A DNA stretch of 64,000 nucleotides from Acanthosepion esculentum (lineage: Eukaryota; Mollusca; Cephalopoda; Sepiida; Sepiidae). Under the pieces are notes generated by a model that was not told the DNA's origin, did not search any database, and saw nothing but the letters and a program-made list of their open reading frames with translations. Within the stretch, counting starts at the first letter, position 1. Each line of letters begins with the position of its first letter. The translations under genes were made by a program, and so were the position numbers. The stretch spans positions 93,522,313 to 93,586,312 of the forward strand of contig OZ038485.1 in NCBI GenBank assembly GCA_964036315.1, given 5' to 3'. Positions 52,236 through 63,620 of the stretch are shown here, piece by piece.

Positions 52236-53733
52236 CAGAAGACCTCTTTCCCTTGGAATGACATCATTAAACTCCGAATTGAAAATTGCGGCACTGAAGT
52301 TTCGTCTTGGGTAAAAGCTGATTTCATCCCTTCTCGGAAATATCAGTTAAAACCTCAGTCCTCGCCAGGGTTTATTCCAGCATGCTCGACCTCTACATCA
52401 CACAGGAACCACTATTGTTTTTGCTATACCACCATGACGGATCTCGTCAAAATAGGCTCCTATTCGTTGCTGCTCGCAATAAAAGGAGTAAAGTCCCTGT
52501 TTGCCGAGAGAATAAGGCACCGCATCGCCTCAAAAAACTTTGGCTCTCGCGATTATTGGCGACTCTGTAATAGGGCATTAAATAAGTGTAAGGTTTCTAT
52601 TCCTATCCTCTTCAATCACTATAAGGTGTTATCATCTTCTACTGATAGAGCTGAATGCTTTTTTCGTAAATTCTCCTTAAAACTCTCCGTCCTGGGTATG
52701 ACGATATACTATATCCGCGTCCAGTGTAAGACGATAAACTACGTCCAACAACAAGGCGTTTGATCAGGAGGTTTTAAGGAGTGTGGAACCACCTCTTAAT
52801 TACTGGTGTTACCAAGTTCACCCTGACCCGGAGTGGTAGCACCTATTAGGGGTCCCAGCTATGGGCAAATAGTTAACACCGAAACTGAGGTAAAAAGCAT
52901 TATAAAAGCGTCAGAATAGGTTTTAATACCAGAAATACTTTGTAAAAAATTATTACCAGAAATAAATTTTTGAAGGAAAAAAAATATTACCAGCAATATT
53001 TTTTTGAAAAAAAATATTACCAGCATTAGATTTTTGAAAAAAAATACTACAAGCAATACATTTTTAAAATAATATTACCAGCTATGCATTTTTGAGAAAA
53101 AAAAACTATTACCAGAAATAGATTTTTGACAAAACAAAATATTACAAGGAAAAAAAAAGTTGTCGGCATTAAATGACCCATTGAGGTTGATATGCCGTAA
53201 GACACAACAAACCAAACCAAACCTTAAACTCTACTCTCGACTCATGCGGAATATTTATGCCTACCTTTCATTCTAGAACTGATTCTCTGTTGAGTGATAT
53301 GCACATAAACCCTACTATGGTTTCTGCTATCACCTCTAACCTAGATCCCCGCAAAGCATGTGAACCCGATGGTATTCCTGTAATAGTCATTAAGAAGTGT
53401 GCTCTCGAATTGGCTCCTGTTCTCTCTAAACTCTATAATAAATGCCTCGCTGTCTCCTGTTTTCTTGCCTGCTGGAAGTCATCATCTGTTGTTCCAGTTT
53501 GAAGAACTTTGGTGAGACTTCCGACCCTTCCAACTATCAGTCTATTATCATTCTACCATTTTTGGAAACTCCTAGAAGCATTAATAAATTCTGAATTGGT
53601 TCATTATCTCTTATCGCAGGGTCTTTTCCCAGACAAGCAATATGGTTTTTGCTTCTCCAGGTCAACTGCTGAGGTACTGACGATATTTCCAGAAAGATTT
53701 TATCATGCTCTAGATAAGAACGGTGTTACTTGT
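52236..53733 (+). pseudogene. LINE-A ORF2, pre-RT and RT region, split by a 537-bp insertion
   Basis: Before the insertion: SLFAERIRHRIASKNFGSRD and LCNRALNKCKVSIPILFNHY. After it: PTFHSRTDSLLSDMHINP, then NLDPRKACEPDGIPVIVIKK and SKLYNKCLAVSCFLACWKSS, then LVHYLLSQGLFPDKQYGFCF and ALDKNGVT. This is the fingers-palm part of a jockey/CR1-like reverse transcriptase, ending just before motif A. Several frameshifts and stops make it non-functional. The two halves are contiguous in the LINE. Confidence 0.75.
52686..53222 (-). mobile_element. Composite core element, 537 bp, with 9-bp target duplication
   Basis: The insertion is flanked by CTTAAAACTC (52676-52685) and CTTAAACTC (53223-53231). The undisturbed LINE at about 53940 reads CTCAAACTCTACTCTTGAC and shows the empty site. 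Read on the minus strand, the element begins GTTTGGTTTGGTTTGTTGTG, then GGCATATCAACC..TTAATGCC (a hairpin), a short tandem array of CTGGTAATATTTT units, and the conserved core (TTAACTATTTGCCCATAGCT, GGTGCTACCACTCC, AAGAGGTGGTTCCACACTCC), ending at CCAGGACGGA. Other copies are at 11985-13030 and 60540-60850. No coding region. Class uncertain; the AAACC-type end could be a retroposon tail. Confidence 0.8.
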
Positions 53734-54690
53734 AATAAATGTAAAGTGTGTCCTCGAAGGAGCTAAGTCCCTGCTTGCCGAGAGAATTCGGTCCCACATA
53801 GCCTCTAGCAACTTTGGCTTTTGTGATTACAGATGGTTCTGTAATAGGGTATTAATTAAGTGCAAGGTCTCTATTCCCCATCTCCAATTTGAAGTGTTAT
53901 TATTCTCTACTGATAGAGCTGAATGCTTTGCCCTTAAATTCTCCTCAAACTCTACTCTTGACTTATCTGTAATATCCCTGTCTAACTTCCCCACCCGAAT
54001 ACAGAGTATCTGTTGAATGATATGCATATAACACCTTTCCATGGTTTCTGCTCACATTTCTAACCTAGATCTCCACAAAGCATGTGGACCCGATGGTATC
54101 CCTGTAATTGTCATTAAGAAGTTCTGAAGTTCTGTTCTCTCGAAACTGTATAATAAATGCCTCCGGCTTTCCTGCTTGCTGGAAGTCATCACCTGTGGTT
54201 CCTGTTTTTAAGAACTCCGGTGAGCCGTCCGGCCCTTCCAACTATCGGCTCTTCTACCTCGTTTTGGGAAACTCCCAGAAGCCCTAATCAATGATGAATT
54301 GGACATTATCTCTCATCGCAGGGCCTTTTCTTAGAGAAGCAATATGGCTGGTGTACTGACGATATTTGCGGGAAGAGTTTACAATGCTCTATATAATGGT
54401 GACGCACTGAGCATCTCGAAAGGCTTTCACAGGTTCTATCATTCAGGTCTTCTCCGCAAGCTGAAAAGTTAGGGTGTCTACGGACACTATTTTGAACTGA
54501 TCCATTCATTCCTATCAAATCGGGAATTGAGAATTATCCTGAACGGCCAATCGTCAAGATCCTTTCGTACTAAAGCAGGTGTCCCCAAGGGTTCCATCCT
54601 TGGTCCTAATCTGTTTTTAAATTTAATTAATGGCCTTCCTGATGACTTCAACTCTCAACTTGGTATCTACACTGATGACACAACATTTTA
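53734..54690 (+). pseudogene. Second LINE-A ORF2 copy, pre-RT to motif C
   Basis: It starts again with LEGAKSLLAERIRSHIASSN, CNRVLIKCKVSIPH and DRAECFALKFSSNSTLD, then decays, and becomes readable as LRIILNGQSSRSFRTKAGVP, GVPKGSILGPNLF (motif B) and LGIYTDDTTFY. The last is motif C, usually Y/F-A-D-D, here YTDD. It is cut at 54690 by the S1 pair. It is non-functional. Confidence 0.75.
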
Positions 54691-55195
54691 CTTCTGTACA
54701 TTATTTACATTATTCGGACCATTGTCCTCATCTTTGTCGCCATATTTATTACAACGTTTCAGCCATTGTATGCTCTGGCCTTCTTCAGGTTATTGAAATG
54801 TCGAACTGAACCCTTTATTTCGCTCACTGTGGTAGACTGTTCTAGTTCCACGTGCCATGTTTAATGGATGTTAGTTGTCAGTTATCTCCTGTTAATTCCC
54901 CTCTCCAAGTTCTCCACTGCCTTAATCGGGCATTGAAGGCAGTGGACAACTTGGAGAGGGGAATTAACAGGAAATAACTGATAACTAACATCCATTAAAC
55001 ATGGCATGTGGAACTAGAACAGTCTACCACAGTGAGCGAAATAAACGGTTCAGTTCGACATTCCAACCACCTGAAGAAGGAAGGCCGGAGCGTACAATGG
55101 CCGAAATGTTGTAATAAATATGGCGACAAAGATGAGGAAAATAGCCCGAATAATGTAAATAGAGTACATATTACCTCATCTCAGAAATATAGACA
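54690..55195. mobile_element. Head-to-head inverted pair of S1 SINEs, head-truncated
   Basis: A minus-strand S1 (54690-54925) and a plus-strand S1 (54935-55195) meet at TTAATCGGGCATTGAAGGCA, that is, downstream of the tRNA-like head in both. The arms carry AACATGGCA.GTGGAACTAG and CGGCCGAAA.GTTG-type text. The plus arm ends CCTCATCTCAGAAATATAGA. The pair is inserted in a LINE-A copy. Confidence 0.88.
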
Positions 55196-56400
55196 GATTT
55201 TACTCTTGCCTCGATAGGCAATTTAAATAGTAAATTTTATAATTACCGATTAATTAAAAATTTTCAAAAATTTGAAAATGAAAAATGGATAACTATTTTT
55301 TTGTCTAGTATTACGTTATCGAAGTAATTACAGTAGTGTTAAAAAAATCATGGGCGGTTATAAATAGATAAATTTTAAAATATAGACCGATAATAAAAAT
55401 ACATATTTGAATATTTGTCTCTGTTAAAAATTTTTTGACTATTTTGATTTGTTTTTCATGCATAAAATAAAATTTTTGATTTCTTATTAAAATATGGACG
55501 ATTTAATTGCTTACAGAAATTTACATTTATTAAAAATATCGAAATCTAAAAGATGCATACATTTACTATGGAAAGATTATAAATCAAAATTTCAGCTTAA
55601 AATACTAATGATTATGATATATTTCGAAAATTTGAAGTGTCAATTTCTCAGTACAGCCATTTATATGAAAAACAGAAGAATACGATGTGATAAACCACTC
55701 TATATAGGCTTTTCACATAAAATCAGATAAATAAACATTAATTAATTATTAATTCATAGAATTTTAATTGTATCTTCTTATAAATACCTATATTTTAATA
55801 AAAAATTATGCAAATTAGAAATGAATTGTGAATGAAAGGAAAATTTGCGGTATAAATTTCATAATTACTTATAAGCTATTATATCCGAATAATGCGTTTT
55901 CGATTAGTGCGTATATATTTTATGTACACATTAGACTAATCGTGGGATTAGTGTTTTTTTTATTTTGCGCTGCGCCTAACTTGATACACTCCTTGTTTTT
56001 TATATTCGAAAATGATTTTTTTCATATTTTTACACCCAATTATCTCAACAAAACAGACAAGTTTTGTTCGAGAGCTTAGCGCAGAAAAGAAAAACAAACG
56101 ATCTATTGAAAGTCTCTTATTTCACTGCCAATTAAACGTCTCAATTATTCATACTTTTAACTCGGTTCACAATGGTTTTAATAAAACAATTTTCGGACAG
56201 ACATGAATATTTCCGAAAATAAAGAAAGCTATTAAACTGTCATGTATACTTGAAGGATAGTTTCATTGCCAAATTGTATTAATCATTAAACGCTTCCGTC
56301 CTTTTTTCATTTGATTTGTAAATTGAATTGTTTTCCTTTTCTTTTTCCATTGACTCGGACACTAACGAAATTTCAAATAGAATTTCACCTTCTTTCTCCC
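55196..56400. other. No recognisable feature
   Basis: Very AT-rich DNA with small frames of no recognised family (for example 55494-55730 and 55828-56079). No repeat was identified. Confidence 0.4.
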
Positions 56401-59400
56401 ATTTTCTAGGCGTAGTTTTGATGTGTCACAAGATCGAACGTGTAGGGGCATCTAGTGAGAATATAACTCAGTACTCAATGATTTTCTTGGCGTAACTTAA
56501 AAGTGGCACAAGACAGTACGTATGGAGCCATTTAGTGAGGATCGAATTCAGTATTCAATGATTTTCTTGGCGTAACTTAGAAGTGGCACAAGACCGTACC
56601 TATGGAGGCATCTCGTGAGGATCGAATTCAGTATTCAATGATTTTCTTGGCGTAACTTAGAAGTGGCACAAGACCGTACCTATGGAGGCATCTCGTGAGG
56701 ATCGAATTCAGTAATCAATGATTTCCTTGGCGTAACTTAGAAGTGACACAAGACCGTACCTATGGAGGCATCTAGTGAGGATCGAATTCAGTAATCAATG
56801 ATTTTCTTGGCGTAACTTAGAAGTGACACAAGACCGTACCTATGGAGGCATCTAGTGAGGATCGAATTCAGTAATCAATGATTTTCTTGGCGTAACTTAG
56901 AAGTGACACAAGACCGTACCTATGGAGGCATCTCGTGAGGATCGAATTCAGTAATCAATGATTTCCTTGGCGTAACTTAGAAGTGACACAAGACCGTACC
57001 TATGGAGGCATCTAGTGAGGATCGAATTCAGTAATCAATGATTTTCTTGGCGTAACTTAGAAGTGACACAAGACCGTACCTATGGAGGTATCTCGTGAGG
57101 ATCGAATTCAGTAATCAATGATTTCCTTGGCGTAACTTAGAAGTGACACAAGACCGTACCTATGGAGGCATCTCGTTAGGATCGAATTCAGTAATCAATG
57201 ATTTTCTTGGCGTAACTTAGAAGTGACACAAGACCGTACCTATGGAGGCATCTAGTGAGGATCGAATTCAGTAATCAATGATTTTCTTGGCGTAACTTAG
57301 AAGTGACACAAGACCGTACCTATGGAGGCATCTAGTGAGGATCGAATTCAGTAATCAATGATTTTCTTGGCGTAACTTAGAAGTGACACAAGACCGTACC
57401 TATGGAGGCATCTAGTGAGGATCGAATTCAGTAATCAATGATTTTCTTGGCGTAACTTAGAAGTGACACAAGACCGTACCTATGGAGGCATCTAGTGAGG
57501 ATCGAATTCAGTAATCATTGATTTTCTTGGCGTAACTTAGAAGTGACACAAGACCGTACCTATGGAGGCATCTAGTGAGGATCGAATTCAGTAATCAATA
57601 ATTTTCTTGGCGTAACTTAGAAGTGACACAAGACCGTACCTATGGAGGCATCTCGTGAGGATCGAATTCAGTAATCAATGATTTTCTTGGCGTAACTTAG
57701 AAGTGACACAAGACCGTACCTATGGAGGCATCTAGTGAGGATCGAATTCAGTAATCAATGATTTTCTTGGCGTAACTTAGAAGTGACACAAGACCGTACC
57801 TATGGAGGCATCTCGTGAGGATCGAATTCAGTAATCAATGATTTTCTTGGCGTAACTTAGAAGTGACACAAGACCGTACCTATGGAGGCATCTAGTGAGG
57901 ATCGAATTTAGTAATCAATGATTTTCTTGGCGTAACTTAGAAGTGACACAAGACCGTACCTATGGAGGCATCTAGTGAGGATCGAATTCAGTAATCAATG
58001 ATTTTCTTGGCGTAACTTAGAAGTGACACAAGACCGTACCTATGGAGGCATCTAGTGAGGATCGAATTCAGTAATCAATGATTTTCTTGGCGTAACTTAG
58101 AAGTGACACAAGACCGTACCTATGGAAGCATCTAGTGAGGATCGAATTCAGTAATCAATGATTTTCTTGGCGTAACTTAGAAGTGACACAAGACCGTACC
58201 TATGGAGGCATCTAGTGAGGATCGAATTCAGTAATCAATGATTTTCTTGGCGTAACTTAGAAGTGACACAAGACCGTACCTATGGAGGCATCTAGTGAGG
58301 ATCGAATTCAGTAATCAATTATTTTCTTGGCGTAACTTAGAAGTGACACAAGACCGTACCTATGGAGGCATCTAGTGAGGATCGAATTCAGTAATCAATG
58401 ATTTTCTTGGCGTAACTTAGAAGTGACACAAGACCGTACCTATGGAGGCATCTCGTGAGGATCGAATTCAGTATTCAATGATTTTCTTGGCGTAACTTAG
58501 AAGTGGCACAAGACCGTACCTATGGAGGCATCTCGTGAGGATCGAATTCAGTATTCAATGATTTTCTTGGCGTAACTTAGAAGTGGCACAAGACCGTACC
58601 TATGGAGACATCTAGTGAGGATCGAATTCAGTAATCAATGATTTTCTTGGCGTAACTTAGAAGTGGCGCAAGACCGTACCTATGGAGGCATCTAGTGAGG
58701 ATCGAATTCAGTATTCAATGATTTTCTTGGCGTAACTTAGAAGTGGCACAAGACCGTACCTATGGAGACATCTAGTGAGGATCGAATTCAGTAATCAATG
58801 ATTTTCTTGGCGTAACTTAGAAGTGGCGCAAGACCGTACCTATGGAGGCATCTAGTGAGGATCGAATTCAGTAATCAATGATTTTCTTGGCGTAACTTAG
58901 AAGTGGCACAAGACCGTACCTATGGAGGCATCTAGTGAGGATCGAATTCAGTAATCAATGATTTTCTTGGCGTAACTTAGAAGTGACACAAGACCGTACC
59001 TATGGAGGCATCTAGTGAGGATCGAATTCAGTAATCAATTATTTTCTTTGCGTAACTTAGAAGTGACACAAGACCGTACCTATGGAGGCATCTAGTGAGG
59101 ATCGAATTCAGTAATCAATGATTTTCTTGGCGTAACTTAGAAGTGACACAAGACCGTACCTATGGAGGCATCTCGTGAGGATCGAATTCAGTATTCAATG
59201 ATTTTCTTGGCGTAACTTAGAAGTGGCACAAGACCGTACCTATGGAGACATCTAGTGAGGATCGAATTCAGTAATCAATGATTTTCTTGGCGTAACTTAG
59301 AAGTGGCGCAAGACCGTACCTATGGAGGCATCTAGTGAGGATCGAATTCAGTAATCAATGATTTTCTTGGCGTAACTTAGAAGTGGCACAAGACCGTACC

Positions 59401-59680
59401 TATGGAGACATCTAGTGAGGATCGAATTCAGTAATCAATGATTTTCTTGGCGTAACTTAGAAGTGGCGCAAGACCGTACCTATGGAGGCATCTCGTGAGG
59501 ATCGAATTCAGTATTCAATGATTTTCTTGGCGTAACTTAGAAGTGGCACAAGACCGTACCTATGGAGACATCTAGTGAGGATCGAATTCAGTAATCAATG
59601 ATTTTCTTGGCGTAACTTAGAAGTGGCGCAAGAACGTATCTATGGAGGCATCTCGTGAGGATCGAATTCAGTATTCAATG
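56401..59680. repeat. 80-bp satellite array, exactly 41 units
   Basis: Every unit is exactly 80 bp (3280 bp in all) with no indel. The unit is ATTTTCTTGGCGTAACTTAG, AAGTGACACAAGACCGTACC, TATGGAGGCATCTAGTGAGG, ATCGAATTCAGTAATCAATG. The first unit (56401-56480) is strongly diverged, the second less so, and the centre is highly uniform, as expected for unequal exchange with decay at an edge. Toward the right end, dimers of 160 bp alternate: GTGGCACA with GAGACA, then GTGGCGCA with GAGGCA, at 58561-58880 and 59201-59680. Each unit has one EcoRI site. It is related to the SINE-like sequence at 59681-59960. Confidence 0.97.
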
Positions 59681-59960
59681 AAGCTTAGATGTTGTGATTT
59701 TCCAAGCGTATTTTAGATATGGAAAAATGCCGAATGTATGGGGCACCCATTAATAATTGAACTCACTACACAGTCGTAATTGTTGTAGCTCGCTAACCTT
59801 TACACAACGTCGAGGTACCCCAAAGTATATTCTAAGCGTAGTTCAATTATGGAACGAGGCCGAAAGTGTAGAGCACACAGTGAAGGTCGAACCCACTCTT
59901 CAGTCCTAACTGATCTAGTGAGAAAAGCTTGCTAACCATTACACCGTGTCGAAGTCCTCT
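59681..59960 (-). mobile_element. Two tandem tRNA-like SINE units, probable source of the satellite
   Basis: On the minus strand, GTGTAATGGTTAGCAAGCTT (A-box region) and GTGGGTTCGACCTT (B box) are followed by a tail with TTTCGGCCTCGTTCCATAAT and TACGCTTAGAATA. A second unit then starts with GTGTAAAGGTTAGCGAGCTA, has GAGTTCAATTA as decayed B box, and ends with TACGCTTGGAAAAT. Each 80-bp satellite unit, read on the minus strand, has GAATTCGATCC in the B-box place and TACGCCAAGAAAAT in the tail place. The satellite therefore consists of the B-box-plus-tail half of this unit. Confidence 0.7.
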
Positions 59961-59989
59961 TTTCTTTCTTCTATATGCTTAAATACTTG

Positions 59990-60235
59990 TTTCTCGAAGC
60001 GCAATATCGGCGAGCGTGGTTCAAATCCAAATCGTGTTTGTTACATTCACTTGGCTAAGATATCAATCCACAATACCATTGGGAAAGATCTGAATCCAAC
60101 TCATCAACGGCCCTGTCTAAGATGTTGAATCCAACTCTTCTAGCTCCACCCCCAACTATGGATTAAACAGCAGAGCAGTAGCGCATTAAAGCCATGGTTG
60201 GCAACCCATTAGAGATAAGTACAATTCTAAAATGA
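59990..60235 (+). mobile_element. S2-related SINE, diverged
   Basis: GAGCGTGGTTCAAATCCAAA (B box), GTTACATTCACTTGGC, ACCATTGGGAAAGATCTGAA and ACTATGGATTAAACAGCAGA keep the S2 order, with TTGAATCCAACTC duplicated inside. The A-box region is lost. Confidence 0.7.
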
Positions 60236-60539
60236 AAACAGTGTGTTAATATTACATGGTTTCTCTGGCGAAACACTCAACTACCTTAAGATTTACAGAA
60301 ATTGTTAGACATCGACAGTATGTATTGCGTCTGCAAAACGAAGGCACAATAGATTTCAATAGTTATGTATAATCCAGTATATTGTAGACCCCAATGGACA
60401 TTTTAATATATTCATGAAAGAAAATAATGAAGTTTCAGTGGACAGTCTCGAAAATGTGACACTTAAAATATTTTTTAAAAGGCCAGCAGGCAATGTTAAC
60501 TTGTTTGTCTCTTTAGCGGCATAACATCTACTCATGGAT
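60236..60539. other. No recognisable feature
   Basis: Nothing assigned. Confidence 0.4.
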
Positions 60540-60850
60540 CATTTAATACTGAAATTTAATTTTCTTGGGAGGATTGGCAATTTCTTTTGCAAAATTGTAT
60601 TGCTGGCAATTTTTTAATATGAAAATGTTTTGCTGGTATTTTTACACCAATTTTTTTAATACTTTCATATTTTTTGGCCCCAGTTTGGGGGTTAACTATT
60701 TGCCCATAGCTGGGAATCTAGCAGTTGCTTTCTGGGTGAACCTGGGAACAACAGCAGTTATGAGGTGGTTCCACGCTCTCGGAACCTCCCTATCTGAGGC
60801 CTTGCTGCCGGATGTAGTTCATCGCCATACCCAGGACAGTAAATGTTAGA
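60540..60850 (+). mobile_element. Composite core element, copy 3
   Basis: CTGGCAATTTTTTAATATGA-type short units lead into TTAACTATTTGCCCATAGCT, GTGAACCTGGGAACAACAGC, ATGAGGTGGTTCCACGCTCT and TCGCCATACCCAGGACAG. It lacks the long tandem arrays of the other copies. The 94-codon frame over it is a by-product. Confidence 0.75.
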
Positions 60851-60944
60851 CCTTCCCGGTTATTCTTTTTTTTTCTTTTGGGGAGAGGTGTTCTTTTCTT
60901 CCGTCTTTTTCTAGATTTCACGTTTTATAATCATTTCGACTCAA

Positions 60945-61285
60945 GTAAGAAGATAAGGTCCACTAAGACGCAAGGGGGTTACTGACAGTGAAATAGAATG
61001 AGAAGACATCCGTGAGCAGACAGGACAATAAATGAAGACAGAAGATGGCAATTTGACGTTGCATTTAAATTTTTGAAGACTCTAGGTGGCAGGGAATGAA
61101 TAAAACGGAAGGGAGTTCCACAGGCGAGAAAAGAAAAATACTAGAATAGAACATACGGCTGGATGTAACTAGTCCAACAATAAATCGGTGAGACCTAATT
61201 GCCAATCTAGTAAACCGTTTAAAGTCATGCAGTCAAAGCACCAAGGCGGAAAGCCATGAAAATATTTGCAGAAAAGACAACCTTT
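60945..61285 (-). pseudogene. LINE-A 3' end, decayed
   Basis: On the minus strand the 3' end lies at 60945, and FSANIFMAF-type and CGTPFRFIHSLP-type text marks the C-terminal region. CCATGAAAATATTTGCAGAA (inverse of the FYKYFHG codons in one frame) is at 61254-61273. The segment is a near-parallel of 63262-63620. Confidence 0.65.
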
Positions 61286-61424
61286 TTTCCTTTATTCATT
61301 CGACTAGCCCGCTAATCACATATGTAGCGCTATCAGTGCAAGAAAGATAACTATTAATCTCCCTTGCACGAAAGTTACAGTTACAGACATTATAGACAAA
61401 CTAGTGACATTATATCATCACCGA

Positions 61425-62105
61425 TCAGACTCAGAATTATCCCCAATCACGAAGAACTAAAGTTCCCTAAGGGAGGCCCTGTTCCTTGAGCGCCTATTGG
61501 GAATTAAACTCCACTCTGATCTCAAGCGGAACTCATACATACGATATATCGATAAAGATGCTGTAAAAATAGTCGGTTCTCTGTAGGGTTCTAGTAGGTA
61601 CCTGACTCCTGCTATACACTTTACAAGAGGCAATTCAGGACAAAAATGGAGTACTTTTTATCATATATGGGTAAGAGCTATCCAGTCATCACATTCCACT
61701 CTCTATAGAGTCCAAAACGTATACGCGTCCTTTGTGGGTGATGAATTATTTAATACCCTACAAGCTCTTTCTCCTAGACGAAACGTCGCAAGCCCTTGCT
61801 GCTCTATCGCTACTACCAAAAGAAGTGTTCAGACGACCAACACTGCTTAGTTCCATCTGTTATAACCTTCAGAGCTAAGACCCACGATACCACGCACATT
61901 GTAGCGAACCACCCTCATTCCTTCCGTATTCCATTGATGAGAGGTAAGTCCTACTCGAACAGCTTCTTCCCTCGAACCGCTGCTTTGTGAAACCCACTTC
62001 AAAGAGGACCTTTCCTCGCTCACTACAATCTTAACCTATTCAAATGTAGGGCTAACCGTTATCTTCCCCATATATGCGCACAAACTGTTCCTCTTACTCT
62101 GTAAC
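61425..62105 (+). pseudogene. LINE-C ORF2 C-terminus (jockey/CR1-like)
   Basis: LLERLLGIKLHSDLK, LYRVQNVYASFVGDELFNTL, ALSPRRNVASPC, then LLYRYYQKKCSDDQHCLVPS (61796 on), KSYSNSFFPRTAALWNP and YNLNLFKCRANRYLPHI. The order matches the end of CR1/jockey-like ORF2 proteins (RRNVASL..FYRY..G.CS, NSFFPRT..LWN.LP, YNL..FK). It is related to LINE-A but is a distinct family. One or two frameshifts are needed, so it is a remnant. The stop after VPLTL at about 62103 looks like the natural end. Confidence 0.75.
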
Positions 62106-63261
62106 TAGCTACCTTGAATAGCTCTCGGGCTCTGTACAAGATGAACTTCATTATAAAAAATATTTATCTTTATTATTTATAATCTATAGTGCTTAATAGT
62201 AGTAGTAAATTTTGTGAGGTCAACGAATACTCGATGCTCCTTGTAGTAGGGACTTTGTAATCGCAGATACAACTATAGTAACGCCGTTGAACAATACTGG
62301 TGTCAGACGCCTTCGAATAACACTCACACTAATAGCACTTGCTCGATAATACTCGCTCGAATAGTAATCCGTATAGGGAAAGAGTATAGAGAATATCGGT
62401 CCGTATAGTAACAAAGGATAGAGTAGAAATGGTGATCCGTATAGTAATAGAGGATAGACTAGAAATGCAGATCAATCTAGACGTCACACGACTTCCTTCC
62501 TATATATACGTTTCATCTATGGTCACGTGGTCTATTTTTCAATAATGGGATCGCCTGTGTTTGGTCACTGGCGATCTATGTTCAAACTCAAGTGTCGGCA
62601 GCAACAATTTATTCCTTTATAGCAAATAGTAGTAGTCGGTCCCTGCTTGCAATCGAGCACCAGGATCGTCATCCTCTCTGCTTATTTTCTTTCTCCTCTC
62701 TGGTGGCGGCGGTGGCGGATGTGGCTATGAAGGCCCAGCCTACTCCTGTAGTGTTGGTAGGAATCTAAGTCAAAGAGAGTTTGACGAGGTCAATCATTTT
62801 GATTTTGACAGGCAACTCTGCGAGACGGAGAAGCCCACACACTTGGCCAGAAACGACTCTCTCGAGGCTCAAAGCGGATTGAGACAGGCGAAATCTGGCA
62901 AACCTGGCTACAATGGGCTGATGGGGGCAGCCGACAGTCAAGGTGCGCCTTGGTAACGCCAGCCCGACTGGCTTTGCTCTCTTCCGCCGGTTTGACCCTT
63001 GAGATCGTTTAGATCTTTGTCTATTCCGCCGCTGGGATCTTCGGGGGTTGGTCGAGTTCGGTCTGATCCGTCCACTTCCTCGATCTTACTGCCACGGATG
63101 TCCCTACAGGAGCTGAAACAGCAGACAGCTTCGCTCTTGGTATCACTGAAACACGCAAGCTCTTTAACATGACAGGAAACGACCATATACATTTTACACT
63201 GGTTGTAGTGGTAAACAGTTTGTTATTAAGTGTATCAATTTGACTTGTCATCTTTTTTTTT
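62106..63261. other. Unassigned; short duplicated GATCCGTATAGTAA motif and GC-richer block
   Basis: At 62395-62470, TCCGTATAGTAA.A.AGGATAGA.TAGAAATG is repeated in tandem (37-bp period). From 62640 to 63190 the GC content is well above the window average, and minus-strand frames of 80-84 codons lie at 62938-63269. I recognise no domain. It could be the 5' region of a retroelement; no firm evidence. Confidence 0.35.
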
Positions 63262-63620
63262 TTAATCATTTCACCCCAAGCAAGGCGAAAATGCTACTAG
63301 TACGCAAAGGGTCGCATGGAGTGAAAGTGAAAGAAAAGACAGATATAGGGAGGATTTAGGAAAGGATAAAAGATGAACGAGATTCAAGAAGATGGCGATT
63401 GACTTTGCATTTAAATTTTTGAAGATTGTCGCTATCAGGGAAGCAAGTAAACTGGAGGGATTTTCACAGGCGGGAAGTGCGAGAAAAGAAATTGTTGGAG
63501 TAGAAGTGGCGGTTGCATTCAGCTATATCAACAGTAAACGGGTGGCATCTAGATAGCAAAATAGTAACACACTTAAAATCATGTAGTCGGGCCACCAGGT
63601 AAAGCTCATGTTATTACGAA
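63262..63620 (-). pseudogene. LINE-A 3' end, decayed
   Basis: The inverse 3' terminus TTTAATCATTTCACCCCAAG begins at about 63262, preceded by a poly-T run as expected for an A-rich tail on the minus strand. ACTTTGCATTTAAATTTTTG and TTCACAGGCGGGAAGTGCGA correspond to GCATTTAAATTTTTGAAGA and TTCCACAGGCGAGAAAAG in the 60.9 kb copy. Confidence 0.65.

Noticed and set aside
56401..59680. CRISPR array (regular 80-bp periodicity)
   Set aside because: The whole unit repeats with no variable spacers, the setting is eukaryotic, and no cas-like gene exists. It is a satellite.
62600..63269. Possible gene in the GC-richer block
   Set aside because: Frames reach at most about 84 codons, on the minus strand, without a domain, splice-site pair or codon pattern that I can support.
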